Assembly (NCBI GenBank): GCA_900759445.1
Contig: CAAEVH010000024.1
Coordinates: 136,165-200,164 of the forward strand
Source of the DNA: an uncultured Raoultella sp.
GTDB taxonomy: Bacteria; Pseudomonadota; Gammaproteobacteria; Enterobacterales; Enterobacteriaceae
Length of the DNA: 64,000 nt
Direction: 5' to 3'
Within the stretch, counting starts at the first letter, position 1. Each line of letters begins with the position of its first letter. The notes under the pieces are model-generated. The model worked only from the letters and a program-made list of their open reading frames with translations, did not search any database and was not told the DNA's origin. The translations under genes were made by a program, and so were the position numbers. Of the stretch, positions 44,914-53,369 are shown piece by piece.

Positions 44914-45063
44914 ATGAACCCACGTTTTTCATCCGACTCGTCGCGTCGTTCCGTCGCGCGTCGCTATCCCGCAATCTGCATCTCTTTCATGCAAATCAGC
45001 CGATGTTCTACCCGTCTCGGCGCTTCTCAGGATTCCAGGGCCGGCAGGCTATCTGAAAACTGA
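44914..45063 (+). CDS. 49-residue arginine-rich leader peptide ORF upstream of speA
   Basis: The ATG at 44914 is preceded by GGAGGTGAT (44897-44905), a full complement of the 16S rRNA 3' end, at 8 bases spacing. It is the best ribosome site in this region. The ORF starts MNPRFSSDSSRRSVARRYP and contains nine arginines (positions 4, 11, 12, 16, 17, 30, 34, 42, 45) in 49 codons, including rare AGG and CGA codons near the end. It ends 210 bp before speA, arginine decarboxylase. A regulatory leader peptide is inferred; no homologue is recalled. Confidence 0.5.
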   Translation: MNPRFSSDSSRRSVARRYPAICISFMQISRCSTRLGASQDSRAGRLSEN

Positions 45064-45064
45064 A

Positions 45065-45096
45065 CAAGGGCGCTCTTGCTGTCGCAAGGGTTTTCT
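45065..45096 (+). promoter_or_regulatory. alternative small hairpins after the leader ORF
   Basis: CAAG(45065-45068)/CTTG(45075-45078) and CTTGC(45075-45079)/GCAAG(45084-45088) share the CTTG arm and are mutually exclusive. The second is followed by GGGTTTTCTCG. Such competition right after a leader ORF is what an attenuator looks like, but the stems are short. Confidence 0.3.
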
Positions 45097-45148
45097 CGTG
45101 GTTTCTCCGGACTGTCATACTACGTTCGGGTATGTGTTTTACTATGAT

Positions 45149-45265
45149 ATGAATAAGAAACCGGTCGCGCAGTCGCAAAGCCAGCACTATCTGCTGGGGT
45201 TTAGGACTGTTCATGGGTTGTTATCGCGTCTTCGGACTGCGATAGTAGTCAATATTACAATTTGA
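45149..45265 (+). CDS. yqgB: small protein YqgB
   Basis: 38 residues, [18 protein letters not shown] then [19 protein letters not shown]. It aligns with E. coli YqgB (KKPVAQ at the start, GLLS and AIVVN near the end), which also lies directly upstream of speA. The function is unknown. Its stop TGA sits in the speA ribosome site (TTTGAGG), 8 bp before the speA ATG, so coupled translation is possible. Confidence 0.75.
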   Translation: MNKKPVAQSQSQHYLLGFRTVHGLLSRLRTAIVVNITI

Positions 45266-45273
45266 GGTTCGCT

Positions 45274-47250
45274 ATGTCTGACGACATTTCTTCAGTTTCG
45301 CCTTCGTCAGCAGGCGAACACGGCGTACTACGTTCCATGCAGGAGGTTGCGATGAGCTCCCAGGAAGCCAGCAAAATGCTACGTACTTACAATATTGCCT
45401 GGTGGGGTAATAACTACTACGACGTTAACGAACTGGGCCATATCAGCGTTTGCCCGGATCCTGACGTCCCGGAAGCGCGCGTTGACCTTGCAGAATTAGT
45501 GAAAGCACGCGAAGCGCAGGGGCAGCGCCTGCCGGCACTGTTCTGCTTCCCGCAGATTCTGCAACACCGCCTGCGTTCGATTAACGCCGCGTTTAAACGC
45601 GCGCGTGAGTCCTATGGCTATAACGGCGACTACTTCCTGGTCTATCCGATCAAGGTTAACCAGCACCGCCGCGTGATTGAGTCGTTGATCCATTCCGGTG
45701 AACCGCTGGGTCTGGAAGCCGGTTCCAAGGCGGAGCTGATGGCGGTACTGGCGCACGCCGGTATGACCCGCAGCGTGATTGTTTGTAACGGCTACAAAGA
45801 CCGCGAGTATATCCGTCTGGCGCTGGTCGGCGAAAAGATGGGCCACAAGGTCTATCTGGTCATCGAAAAAATGTCGGAAATCGCCATTGTGCTGGAAGAA
45901 GCCGAGCGCCTGAATGTCGTGCCGCGCCTTGGCGTGCGTGCGCGTCTGGCCTCGCAGGGCTCCGGTAAATGGCAGTCTTCCGGCGGTGAAAAATCGAAGT
46001 TCGGCCTGGCGGCAACGCAGGTTCTGCAGCTGGTTGAGATTCTGCGCGCGGCAGGGCATCTGGAAAGCCTGCAGCTCCTGCACTTCCACCTCGGCTCGCA
46101 GATGGCCAACATTCGCGATATCGCCACCGGCGTGCGTGAATCGTCGCGTTTCTACGTTGAGCTGCATAAGCTCGGCGTTAATATTCAGTGCTTCGATGTC
46201 GGCGGCGGTCTCGGCGTGGACTATGAAGGTACCCGTTCACAGTCTGACTGTTCGGTGAACTACGGCCTGAACGAGTATGCTAACAACATTATCTGGGCGA
46301 TTGGCGATGCCTGTGAAGAGAACGGCCTGCCGCACCCGACGGTGATTACCGAATCCGGGCGCGCGGTGACCGCTCACCACACCGTGCTGGTCTCCAACAT
46401 CATCGGCGTTGAACGTAACGAATACACCGAAGCGACCCCGCCTGCGCAAGACGCGGCGCGTCCGCTGCAGAGTATGTGGGAAACCTGGCAGGAGATGCAC
46501 GAGACCGGCAACCGCCGCTCGCTGCGCGAATGGCTGCACGACAGCCAGATGGATCTCCACGATATTCATATCGGCTACTCGTCCGGTACCTTCAATCTTC
46601 AGGAGCGCGCCTGGGCAGAACAGCTGTATCTGAACATGTGCCATGAAGTACAGAAACAGCTCGACCCGAGCAACCGTGCGCATCGACCGATTATCGACGA
46701 ACTGCAGGAACGGATGGCGGATAAGATTTACGTCAACTTCTCGCTGTTCCAGTCGATGCCGGATGCATGGGGTATCGATCAGCTGTTCCCGGTGATGCCG
46801 CTGGAAGGGCTGAACATGGTGCCTGAACGCCGCGCGGTGCTGCTGGATATCACCTGCGATTCCGATGGCGCGATTGACCACTATGTGGATGGTGACGGGA
46901 TTGCCACCACCATGCCGATGCCGGAATACGATCCTGAAAATCCGCCGATGCTGGGCTTCTTTATGGTTGGCGCCTATCAGGAGATCCTCGGGAATATGCA
47001 CAACCTGTTCGGCGATACCGAAGCGGTGGACGTATTCGTCTTCCCTGACGGCAGCGTTGAGGTTGAGCTCTCCGACGAAGGGGATACCGTGGCGGATATG
47101 CTGCAATATGTGCAGCTCGATCCGAACACGCTGCTGACCCAGTTCCGCGATCAGGTGAAAAACTCCGGTCTCGACGAAGCGCTGCAGCAGCAGTTCCTCG
47201 AAGAGTTTGAAGCGGGGCTGTACGGATATACTTATCTGGAAGACGAGTAA
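45274..47250 (+). CDS. speA: biosynthetic arginine decarboxylase SpeA
   Basis: 658 residues starting [17 protein letters not shown], the E. coli length. Fold-III PLP enzyme with the PLP lysine K127 in [17 protein letters not shown], the glycine loop [12 protein letters not shown] and the C-terminal [10 protein letters not shown]. It converts arginine to agmatine, which SpeB turns to putrescine. GAGG lies 6 bases before the ATG. Confidence 0.97.
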   Translation: MSDDISSVSPSSAGEHGVLRSMQEVAMSSQEASKMLRTYNIAWWGNNYYDVNELGHISVCPDPDVPEARVDLAELVKAREAQGQRLPALFCFPQILQHRLRSINAAFKRARESYGYNGDYFLVYPIKVNQHRRVIESLIHSGEPLGLEAGSKAELMAVLAHAGMTRSVIVCNGYKDREYIRLALVGEKMGHKVYLVIEKMSEIAIVLEEAERLNVVPRLGVRARLASQGSGKWQSSGGEKSKFGLAATQVLQLVEILRAAGHLESLQLLHFHLGSQMANIRDIATGVRESSRFYVELHKLGVNIQCFDVGGGLGVDYEGTRSQSDCSVNYGLNEYANNIIWAIGDACEENGLPHPTVITESGRAVTAHHTVLVSNIIGVERNEYTEATPPAQDAARPLQSMWETWQEMHETGNRRSLREWLHDSQMDLHDIHIGYSSGTFNLQERAWAEQLYLNMCHEVQKQLDPSNRAHRPIIDELQERMADKIYVNFSLFQSMPDAWGIDQLFPVMPLEGLNMVPERRAVLLDITCDSDGAIDHYVDGDGIATTMPMPEYDPENPPMLGFFMVGAYQEILGNMHNLFGDTEAVDVFVFPDGSVEVELSDEGDTVADMLQYVQLDPNTLLTQFRDQVKNSGLDEALQQQFLEEFEAGLYGYTYLEDE

Positions 47251-47258
47251 CCGTTGTT

Positions 47259-47323
47259 GCCCGGCGGCGCTGCGCTTGCCGGGCCTACGGACGCTGGCCG
47301 GATAAGACGAAGCGTCATCCGGC
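47259..47323. repeat. REP-like (BIME) pair after speA
   Basis: Two palindromic units in tandem: GCCCGGC/GCCGGGC (47259-47284) and GCCGGAT/ATCCGGC (47297-47323), with the typical TACGG and AAGCGTCATCCGGC text of enterobacterial REP units. Confidence 0.75.
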
Positions 47324-47362
47324 AGCAACAAGCTACGGTTCGGTATTTGCTATACTCTCTTG

Positions 47363-47458
47363 AACCCGTAGACATTAACGGCGATAATTCGCCTATATAA
47401 GCAGCAACCCTATTCAAACCCTTCCTCGTCGGGCCTAACGACGCGGAAGGGTTTTTTT
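47363..47458 (+). ncRNA. candidate small RNA or attenuated leader upstream of speB
   Basis: A -10-like TATACT at 47351-47356 could start a transcript near 47363. A strong Rho-independent terminator ends at 47458, giving about 95 nt. No ORF of interest fits in between. speB begins only 45 bp later, so either this is an independent sRNA or the terminator regulates read-through into speB. I recall no named RNA for this place. Confidence 0.35.
47417..47458 (+). terminator. strong Rho-independent terminator between speA and speB
   Basis: AACCCTTCC/GGAAGGGTT with the inner CGTCG/CGACG continuation, followed by seven T residues. It ends 45 bp before the speB ATG. Confidence 0.85.
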
Positions 47459-47502
47459 ATATCTGTAGTTACATACACCGACTGTAAAAAGAGGTCATAC
47501 CC

Positions 47503-48423
47503 ATGAGCACCTTAGGTCATCAATACGATAACTCCCTGGTATCTAACGCGTTTGGTTTTCTGCGTCTGCCGCTGAATTTCCAGCCGTACGACAGCGATGC
47601 TGACTGGGTCATTACCGGCGTACCTTTCGATATGGCGACTTCCGGGCGCGCGGGCGGCCGTCATGGCCCGGCGGCGATCCGTCAGGTCTCTACCAACCTG
47701 GCGTGGGAACATAACCGCTTCCCATGGAACTTCGACATGCGCGAGCGCCTGAACGTGGTTGACTGCGGCGATCTGGTTTACGCCTTCGGCGACGCGCGTG
47801 AGATGAGCGAGAAGCTGCAGGCGCATGCGGAAAGACTGCTGGCGGCCGGTAAGCGTATGCTCTCCTTCGGCGGCGACCACTTCGTGACCCTGCCGCTGCT
47901 GCGCGCCCACGCGAAGCATTTCGGTAAAATGGCGCTGGTGCACTTTGATGCCCATACCGACACCTACGCCAACGGCTGCGAATTCGACCATGGCACCATG
48001 TTCTTCACCGCGCCGAAAGAAGGGCTGATCGATCCGAACCACTCTGTGCAGATCGGTATTCGTACTGAGTTCGACAAGGATAACGGCTTTACCGTCCTGG
48101 ATGCCGGCCAGGTGAACGATCGCACCGTCGATGACATCATCGCCCAGGTGAAGCAGATCGTCGGCGATATGCCGGTGTACCTGACCTTCGACATCGACTG
48201 CCTGGATCCGGCGTTTGCCCCGGGCACCGGTACGCCGGTGATCGGCGGGCTGACCTCCGATCGCGCGATCAAGCTGGTACGCGGTCTGAAGGATCTGAAC
48301 ATCGTCGGGATGGACGTGGTGGAAGTGGCTCCGTCTTACGATCAGTCCGAGATCACCGCCCTGGCAGCGGCGACCCTGGCGCTGGAAATGCTCTACATCC
48401 AGGCGGCGAAAAAAGGCGAATAA
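47503..48423 (+). CDS. speB: agmatinase SpeB
   Basis: 306 residues of the ureohydrolase family. The binuclear Mn motifs are [22 protein letters not shown] and [18 protein letters not shown]. It converts agmatine to putrescine and urea. AGAGG precedes the ATG. It ends 3 bp before the convergent MFS gene, which begins the accessory cluster. Confidence 0.97.
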   Translation: MSTLGHQYDNSLVSNAFGFLRLPLNFQPYDSDADWVITGVPFDMATSGRAGGRHGPAAIRQVSTNLAWEHNRFPWNFDMRERLNVVDCGDLVYAFGDAREMSEKLQAHAERLLAAGKRMLSFGGDHFVTLPLLRAHAKHFGKMALVHFDAHTDTYANGCEFDHGTMFFTAPKEGLIDPNHSVQIGIRTEFDKDNGFTVLDAGQVNDRTVDDIIAQVKQIVGDMPVYLTFDIDCLDPAFAPGTGTPVIGGLTSDRAIKLVRGLKDLNIVGMDVVEVAPSYDQSEITALAAATLALEMLYIQAAKKGE

Positions 48424-48426
48424 ACC

Positions 48427-49638
48427 TTACGCGCTCACTGCTGCTGCGCGACGCATGCGCAGCAGCAGCATTCCCCCGGCCAGCAGCGTTATCACCTGCG
48501 AGGCCACCAGCACGGAAAATCCTGAACTCACCGATCCCGCCGACTTCATCACCATTCCCATCAGCAGCGGAATAAATGCCGCACAGATGTTACCCACGCC
48601 GTTAATAATGCCGTAAGCGCTGCCCACCGCCTGGCGCGGCGCATGATGCTGTACTACCGCCGGTATCGCCGCCCCCTGCAATCCCCAGAAGATATTGGCC
48701 GACAGCATGAACAGCGCCAGCAGGGCCGGCTGCTGGCTAAGCATCAGCGCCACGACCGAGCAGGCGGTCAGCGCGCCGCCGATGATAAACAGCAGCGGCG
48801 CCTGTTCCGGGCGTAACTTATCGAGCAGCACGCCGCCGAGAAATTTTGAACCGAGGCTGAGCAGAAATGGGATCGCGGCCAGCAAACCGGTGGCCTGCAG
48901 CGAAAAGTGGTGTTCATCACGTAGCCATGCCGGCAGCCAGGCGCTGCTGCCCCACAGATAGCTGAGAGTGGCAATCTCAACCAGCAGGATCCAGCCGAGA
49001 AGCGGCGTATGCCAGGCCAGCAGAAAGGTCCGCTGCAAGCCGGGACGCGCGCTGTTTACCGGGGCTGCCGGCGCCGGCAAAAAGCGCCAGATAGCTCCGC
49101 CGCCGAGTACCAGGTTGAGTCCCGCCAGGCTGTAAAACGATCCCATCCACCCCTGGTGCTCGACTAAAAAAGTCACCAGCGGAAAGCCCACCGCCAGCCC
49201 CAACGAGACCCCCAGGGCGGTGACAGCGTTCGGCTTGCCGATCTCTTCGGCAGAGAAGTTATCGCTGATAAAGCGCGTTTTAAGGGAAAACAGCGGACCT
49301 TCCGCGATCCCAAGGATAATTCGGGCCAGCAGCATCCCCATTAGTGAGCCCAGCAGCGGCGAGATGGCGCAGACCAGCGCCCATATCACCACGCTGCTTA
49401 ACAATCCCTGTCGGTAATGCAGCTTACTTTCTATAACTGGTGTTAATAATAACGCCGAGAATCCATAACCCAGAAGAAAGCAGGTCATCAGCATTCCCTG
49501 TAACATTCTGTTTTCATTTAAATGAAAGTGGGCGGCGAAATCGGGGTTAAGAATCATGACCGAAATATTTACCCGGTCAATGTAAGAAATAATGATAAGT
49601 AACAATAATGCGATTGTTCCCTGCCATTTTGCGGTCAT
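48427..49638 (-). CDS. MFS transporter (ACS-like) at the edge of the catabolic cluster
   Basis: 403 residues, twelve membrane segments, with the family start SYIDRVNISVMI, the GYGFSALLL and LARIILGIAEGPLFSLKTRF segments. The anion:cation symporter branch of MFS takes up organic acids including aromatic acids. It is transcribed divergently from the Rieske operon and shares its operator region, so it is probably co-regulated as an uptake system. Confidence 0.85.
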   Translation of the reverse strand: MTAKWQGTIALLLLIIISYIDRVNISVMILNPDFAAHFHLNENRMLQGMLMTCFLLGYGFSALLLTPVIESKLHYRQGLLSSVVIWALVCAISPLLGSLMGMLLARIILGIAEGPLFSLKTRFISDNFSAEEIGKPNAVTALGVSLGLAVGFPLVTFLVEHQGWMGSFYSLAGLNLVLGGGAIWRFLPAPAAPVNSARPGLQRTFLLAWHTPLLGWILLVEIATLSYLWGSSAWLPAWLRDEHHFSLQATGLLAAIPFLLSLGSKFLGGVLLDKLRPEQAPLLFIIGGALTACSVVALMLSQQPALLALFMLSANIFWGLQGAAIPAVVQHHAPRQAVGSAYGIINGVGNICAAFIPLLMGMVMKSAGSVSSGFSVLVASQVITLLAGGMLLLRMRRAAAVSA

Positions 49639-49715
49639 TGTTATTCTTCTTCCTCGCTCATTGATGGATCGTTCTTGTTATTTTTAAATCGCAGTGATAA
49701 TCACGGGTGTAAAAT

Positions 49716-49731
49716 GGTTCATTAGTGAAAC
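49716..49731. promoter_or_regulatory. operator copy 1 (imperfect) of the catabolic cluster
   Basis: GGTTCATTAGTGAAAC is an imperfect copy of the 16-bp palindrome found at 49763 and 50033. It is 78 bp upstream of the divergent MFS gene. Confidence 0.5.
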
Positions 49732-49762
49732 TAGTTGATTTAAATGAATAATTTAATGTTTT

Positions 49763-49778
49763 GTTTCACCAGTGAAAC
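49763..49778. promoter_or_regulatory. operator copy 2 of the catabolic cluster
   Basis: GTTTCACCAGTGAAAC is a perfect palindrome with a 2-bp centre, 47 bp from copy 1, placed toward the MFS promoter side. Confidence 0.6.
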
Positions 49779-49981
49779 TTGATGACGCGCTACCTTTATC
49801 ATTTTTAATGATCATTGAGAACGAAAGTCAATAGCTATTAACGAGGTTTTTAGCGACAGCTTAATTTAATTTCATATCACTCTTTAAATATCACAATTTC
49901 ATATTGCCACTTTTTTTCGTGATCAATTGCACACTTAGATAATTAAATAGCCCCTGGTTAACAAATTCTTCACATTGCCGC

Positions 49982-50009
49982 TTGACGAAAGATTGAACGC
50001 TTTTATATT
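49982..50009 (+). promoter_or_regulatory. sigma70 promoter of the Rieske operon
   Basis: TTGACG (49982-49987) and TATATT (50004-50009) are separated by 16 bp, predicting a start near 50016 and a leader of about 50 nt. Confidence 0.6.
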
Positions 50010-50032
50010 GACCGTATTAAATAAGAAACAGA

Positions 50033-50048
50033 GTTTCATATATGAAAC
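50033..50048. promoter_or_regulatory. operator copy 3, downstream of the Rieske promoter
   Basis: GTTTCATATATGAAAC is a perfect palindrome sharing GTTTCAY/RTGAAAC with copies 1 and 2. It lies just after the predicted transcription start and 20 bp before the ferredoxin ATG, suited to repression. The IclR-type regulator at 52493 is the likely ligand protein. Confidence 0.6.
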
Positions 50049-50067
50049 AAAAGCCTGGAGGATCGTG

Positions 50068-50391
50068 ATGAGCTGGATAGGCGTATGTGACGCAGAGCAG
50101 GTACAGGAAGATTTCCCTTATAGCGGCAACATCGACGGTAAAGAAATCGGTATTTATCTGATTGATGGTGAGTACTACGCGCTGGAAGACGTGTGTCCAC
50201 ATGCCTATGCGCTGTTAAGCCAGGGGTTTGTGGAAGACGGCAAAGTTGAATGCCCGCTGCATGAAGCGGTCTTCGACGTGAAAACCGGCCAGTGTCTGCA
50301 TGGTCCCGGCGGGCGCAACCTTAATCGTTATCCGGTGCGGGTATACGACAATCAGATCCAGATTACCTTTATCGAGGAGAACGTGGCATGA
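50068..50391 (+). CDS. Rieske [2Fe-2S] ferredoxin
   Basis: 107 residues. The Rieske ligands are C43 and H45 (CPHAYAL) and C62 and H65 (CPLHEAVFD). This is the small soluble ferredoxin type that feeds electrons to ring-hydroxylating oxygenases. I start at MSWIGVC because GGAGG is 6 bases upstream; the ORF extends 31 codons further up through the promoter and operator. It is first in the operon and overlaps the next gene by 4 bp. Confidence 0.9.
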   Translation: MSWIGVCDAEQVQEDFPYSGNIDGKEIGIYLIDGEYYALEDVCPHAYALLSQGFVEDGKVECPLHEAVFDVKTGQCLHGPGGRNLNRYPVRVYDNQIQITFIEENVA

Positions 50392-50696
50392 GCGAATCCC
50401 TGGACTTTAACCCGGCGCTGCCGGAAAGCCGCCAGTTTACGCCGCCTGCGGAAGGCGGGAACGGCAACATCCATAAGCCTGGCGATTATCACAACCTTAT
50501 CTGGCAAACCCGCAGTCGCGTTGCGGAAAGCTGGGAGCTGGAACTTATCGCGACCCTTGAAACGCTTTTCGAGCAGGGGGCGGAGAGCCTGACGCAGCTG
50601 GTGGACGGGCTGAATACCCTGAAGATGCACGATCGGCAAGGCGATGCCTGGAGCGAAGAGAGCTTTCGGGTGTTTTTGCAGGTAAACGGATACTGA
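50388..50696 (+). CDS. unknown 102-residue protein between ferredoxin and oxygenase genes
   Basis: It begins MSESLDFNPALPESRQF and has a Pro/Gly-rich first third, then a helical part (TRSRVAESWELELIATLETLFE, ESLTQLVDGLNTLKM, SEESFRVFLQVNGY) that could be a helix-turn-helix. The start overlaps the ferredoxin stop (ATGA). I do not recognise a defined function. The position suggests an accessory to the oxygenase, or a small regulator. Confidence 0.7.
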   Translation: MSESLDFNPALPESRQFTPPAEGGNGNIHKPGDYHNLIWQTRSRVAESWELELIATLETLFEQGAESLTQLVDGLNTLKMHDRQGDAWSEESFRVFLQVNGY

Positions 50697-50706
50697 GGGC
50701 ACGGCG

Positions 50707-51729
50707 ATGACGACAACGGTACAAAACTATCTCGATAAAGGTTTACGTGGCCTGTGGTATCCGGTTCTGGCGAGCTGGGAAGTGCAGTCCGCTCCGGTGG
50801 GCATTACCCGTCTCGGCGAACAAATTGTGGTGTGGCGTAATAAGGACGGAGAGCTGCAGGCGCTGGAAGACCGCTGCCCGCACCGTGGTGCTCGTCTGTC
50901 GATGGGCTGGAATCTCGGCGATCGTATCGCCTGCTGGTATCACGGCGTGGAAGTGGCAGGTAACGGCGAAGTGAAAGATGTTCCGGCGGTCGACAAATGT
51001 CCGCTGGTGGGCCAGCAGTGCGTGCGCAGCTACCACGTTCAGGAAGCGCATGGCGCGATATTCCTGTGGTTTGCGGCCACGGCCGACCAGCAGCCCGAAC
51101 CGCTCACCTTCCCGGAAGAGCTGGCCGATAGCGACAAATACAGCAACTTCCTCTGTACCGCAGCGTGGAAATGCAACTATCAGTACGCGCTGGAAAATGT
51201 CATGGACCCGATGCACGGCACCTACCTGCACTCCTCTTCGCACTCAATGGCGGAAGGCGATCGCAAAGCCGACATGGTGCTGCAGCCAACGAAAACCGGC
51301 TTTATCTTTGAGAAAAAAGGCCAGAGCGGCGTCAACTTCGACTGGGTCGAGCTGGGCAACAGCGGCGCTTACTGGATGCGCCTGTCGATCCCGTACCAGA
51401 AGCGTTTTGGGCCGGGCGGCCACTTCTGGATCGTCGGCATGGTGGTGCCGGAAGATAACGACAACTGCCGGGTCTTCTTCTGGCGTATTCGCGGCGTGCA
51501 GGGCTGGCAGCGCGATCTGTGGCGCTTTATGTATCGCAACCGTCTGGAAAAACTGCACTGGGAAGTGCTGGAGCAGGATCGCGTGGTGCTCGAAAGCCTG
51601 GCGCCGAACGCCCGCGATCACGAATACCTGTATCAGCATGACGTCGGCCTTTCCCGTCTGCGCCGGATGATGCAAAAAGCGGCGAAAGAGCAGCTGGCAG
51701 CTCGGGAAGAGCAGCAGGGAGCGGCCTGA
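50707..51729 (+). CDS. Rieske non-haem iron oxygenase alpha subunit
   Basis: 340 residues. The N-terminal Rieske domain has C57, H59, C76 and H79 (CPHRGARLS, CWYHG). The catalytic domain has the mononuclear iron motif ENVMDPMHGTYLH with H170 and H175, and the bridging D167. With no beta-subunit gene, it belongs to the alpha-only (phthalate/vanillate oxygenase-like) branch. It should hydroxylate or O/N-demethylate an aromatic substrate, with the ferredoxin at 50068 and the reductase at 54293. The stop overlaps the SDR start. Confidence 0.9.
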   Translation: MTTTVQNYLDKGLRGLWYPVLASWEVQSAPVGITRLGEQIVVWRNKDGELQALEDRCPHRGARLSMGWNLGDRIACWYHGVEVAGNGEVKDVPAVDKCPLVGQQCVRSYHVQEAHGAIFLWFAATADQQPEPLTFPEELADSDKYSNFLCTAAWKCNYQYALENVMDPMHGTYLHSSSHSMAEGDRKADMVLQPTKTGFIFEKKGQSGVNFDWVELGNSGAYWMRLSIPYQKRFGPGGHFWIVGMVVPEDNDNCRVFFWRIRGVQGWQRDLWRFMYRNRLEKLHWEVLEQDRVVLESLAPNARDHEYLYQHDVGLSRLRRMMQKAAKEQLAAREEQQGAA

Positions 51730-52478
51730 TGAACGGGCTGTTAACCGGCAAACGTATGGTGATTACCGGCGCGGCACGCGGCCTGGGCTTTCATTTTGCC
51801 AAAGCCTGCGCGGAGCAGGGCGCTGACGTCGTGATGTGCGACATCCTGCAGGGCGAACTGGCGGAGAGCGCGCATCGTCTGCGCGAGCAGGGTTATCGCA
51901 TTGAATCACAGACTATCGATCTGGCCGATGCCTCATCCATCGAGGAGGCGTTCCTCGCGATCGGCGAACGAGGAAAGATCGACGGCCTGGTCAATAACGC
52001 GGCGATGGCCACCGGCGTCGGCGGTAAAAATATGATCGATTACGATCCGGATCTGTGGGATCGGGTGATGTCGGTAAACGTCAAAGGCACCTGGCTGGTG
52101 ACCCGGGCGGCGGTACCGCTGTTGCGTGAAGGGGCCGGGATCGTCAACGTCGCCTCCGATACCGCGCTGTGGGGCGCCCCCCGGCTGATGGCCTATGTCG
52201 CCAGCAAAGGGGCGGTGATCGCCATGACGCGCTCGATGGCCCGCGAACTGGGCGAAAAGCGTATTCGGATCAACGCGATCGCCCCCGGTCTGACCCGGGT
52301 TGAAGCGACGGAATATGTGCCTGCTGAGCGTCATCAGCTGTACGAAAACGGGCGCGCGTTAAGCGGCGCCCAGCAGCCGGAAGATGTCACCGGCAGCGTG
52401 GTGTGGCTGTTAAGCGACCTGTCGCGGTTTATTACCGGGCAGCTGATTCCGGTCAACGGCGGATTTGTTTTTAACTAA
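51729..52478 (+). CDS. short-chain dehydrogenase/reductase (dihydrodiol dehydrogenase-like)
   Basis: 249 residues of the classical SDR fold. Cofactor motif TGAARGLG, NNAA, and active-site Ser and Tyr/Lys in NVASDTALWGAPRLMAYVASK. Its position directly after the oxygenase (1-bp overlap) suggests re-aromatisation of a cis-dihydrodiol to a catechol, or oxidation of an alcohol. The substrate is unknown. Confidence 0.87.
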   Translation: MNGLLTGKRMVITGAARGLGFHFAKACAEQGADVVMCDILQGELAESAHRLREQGYRIESQTIDLADASSIEEAFLAIGERGKIDGLVNNAAMATGVGGKNMIDYDPDLWDRVMSVNVKGTWLVTRAAVPLLREGAGIVNVASDTALWGAPRLMAYVASKGAVIAMTRSMARELGEKRIRINAIAPGLTRVEATEYVPAERHQLYENGRALSGAQQPEDVTGSVVWLLSDLSRFITGQLIPVNGGFVFN

Positions 52479-52492
52479 AGAGGCGAGGCGGT

Positions 52493-53281
52493 ATGGCAAA
52501 CGTTCAGGAAGTGAAATACCTGGTGCCGGGGCTGGAGCGGGGACTGCAGCTGCTGCTGGCATTTGGCGAGCAACATCGCGATCTGACCTTTGCCGAGCTG
52601 CATCGGCTGGTGGATATGCCGAAAGCAACCGCCTATCGCGTGGTGCAAACGCTGGAGTATATGGGGTTTCTGGAGCGCAACGCGCGTACCAATACCTTCT
52701 CGCTGGGGATGAATGTCCTGCGTCTGGGCTTTGAATATATTGCGTCGCTGGATGTGGCGCAGGTTGGCCAGCCGGTGATCGAGCAGCTGCGTGATACCAG
52801 TCAGTGCAGCAGTCATCTGGCGATCCGCGACGGTCGGGACATTATTTACATTGCCCGCGTCAGCGCCGCCGGCTCACGGATCAATCAGGTCAGTATCGGT
52901 ACCCGCCTGCCGGTTCACTGCACCTCGCTGGGCCGCATGCTGCTGACCGATGTCTCGCGCGGCGAGTTTGAGCAGCTGTTTCCCGATGAACGGCTGCCGG
53001 GCAATACGCCGGGGCAACTTCACGATCGCGAAGCGCTATGGCAGATGGTGCAGCAGGATAAAGCGCGTGGCTATGTGATTGGCGAATCTTTCTACCGCCA
53101 CGGCATCTCTTCCATCGTCTACCCGGTCTACGATCGCAGCGGTCGGGTAGCGGCGGTGGTCAGTATTCTGGTGCCGTCGGATGAGATCCCGCAAAGCGAT
53201 CGGGAACGGCTGCAAAGCGACGTCAGCCTGGCGGCGGACAAAATTTCTGGCTTTTTAGGCTACCTGTCACAAGCTAGTTAA
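52493..53281 (+). CDS. IclR-family transcription regulator
   Basis: 262 residues. An N-terminal winged HTH (LTFAELHRLVDMPKATAYRVVQTLE) is followed by the IclR effector domain (GTRLPVHCTSLGRMLL, GESFYRHGISSIVYPVYD). Family members control aromatic catabolism and bind palindromes near promoters. The gene is within the operon, 14 bp after the SDR, so it would be autoregulated through the 50033 operator. Confidence 0.92.
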   Translation: MANVQEVKYLVPGLERGLQLLLAFGEQHRDLTFAELHRLVDMPKATAYRVVQTLEYMGFLERNARTNTFSLGMNVLRLGFEYIASLDVAQVGQPVIEQLRDTSQCSSHLAIRDGRDIIYIARVSAAGSRINQVSIGTRLPVHCTSLGRMLLTDVSRGEFEQLFPDERLPGNTPGQLHDREALWQMVQQDKARGYVIGESFYRHGISSIVYPVYDRSGRVAAVVSILVPSDEIPQSDRERLQSDVSLAADKISGFLGYLSQAS

Positions 53282-53369
53282 ATCAATAACTTAACATCAG
53301 GCGCTTGCGTGCGTCGGGGATGTTTTACGCCCAAATCAGGGCGACAGAACGGTAAAGAGGCTACCAACG

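Noticed and set aside
46237..47331. 364-codon ORF antisense to speA
   Set aside because: Shadow of speA; composition and position give no support.
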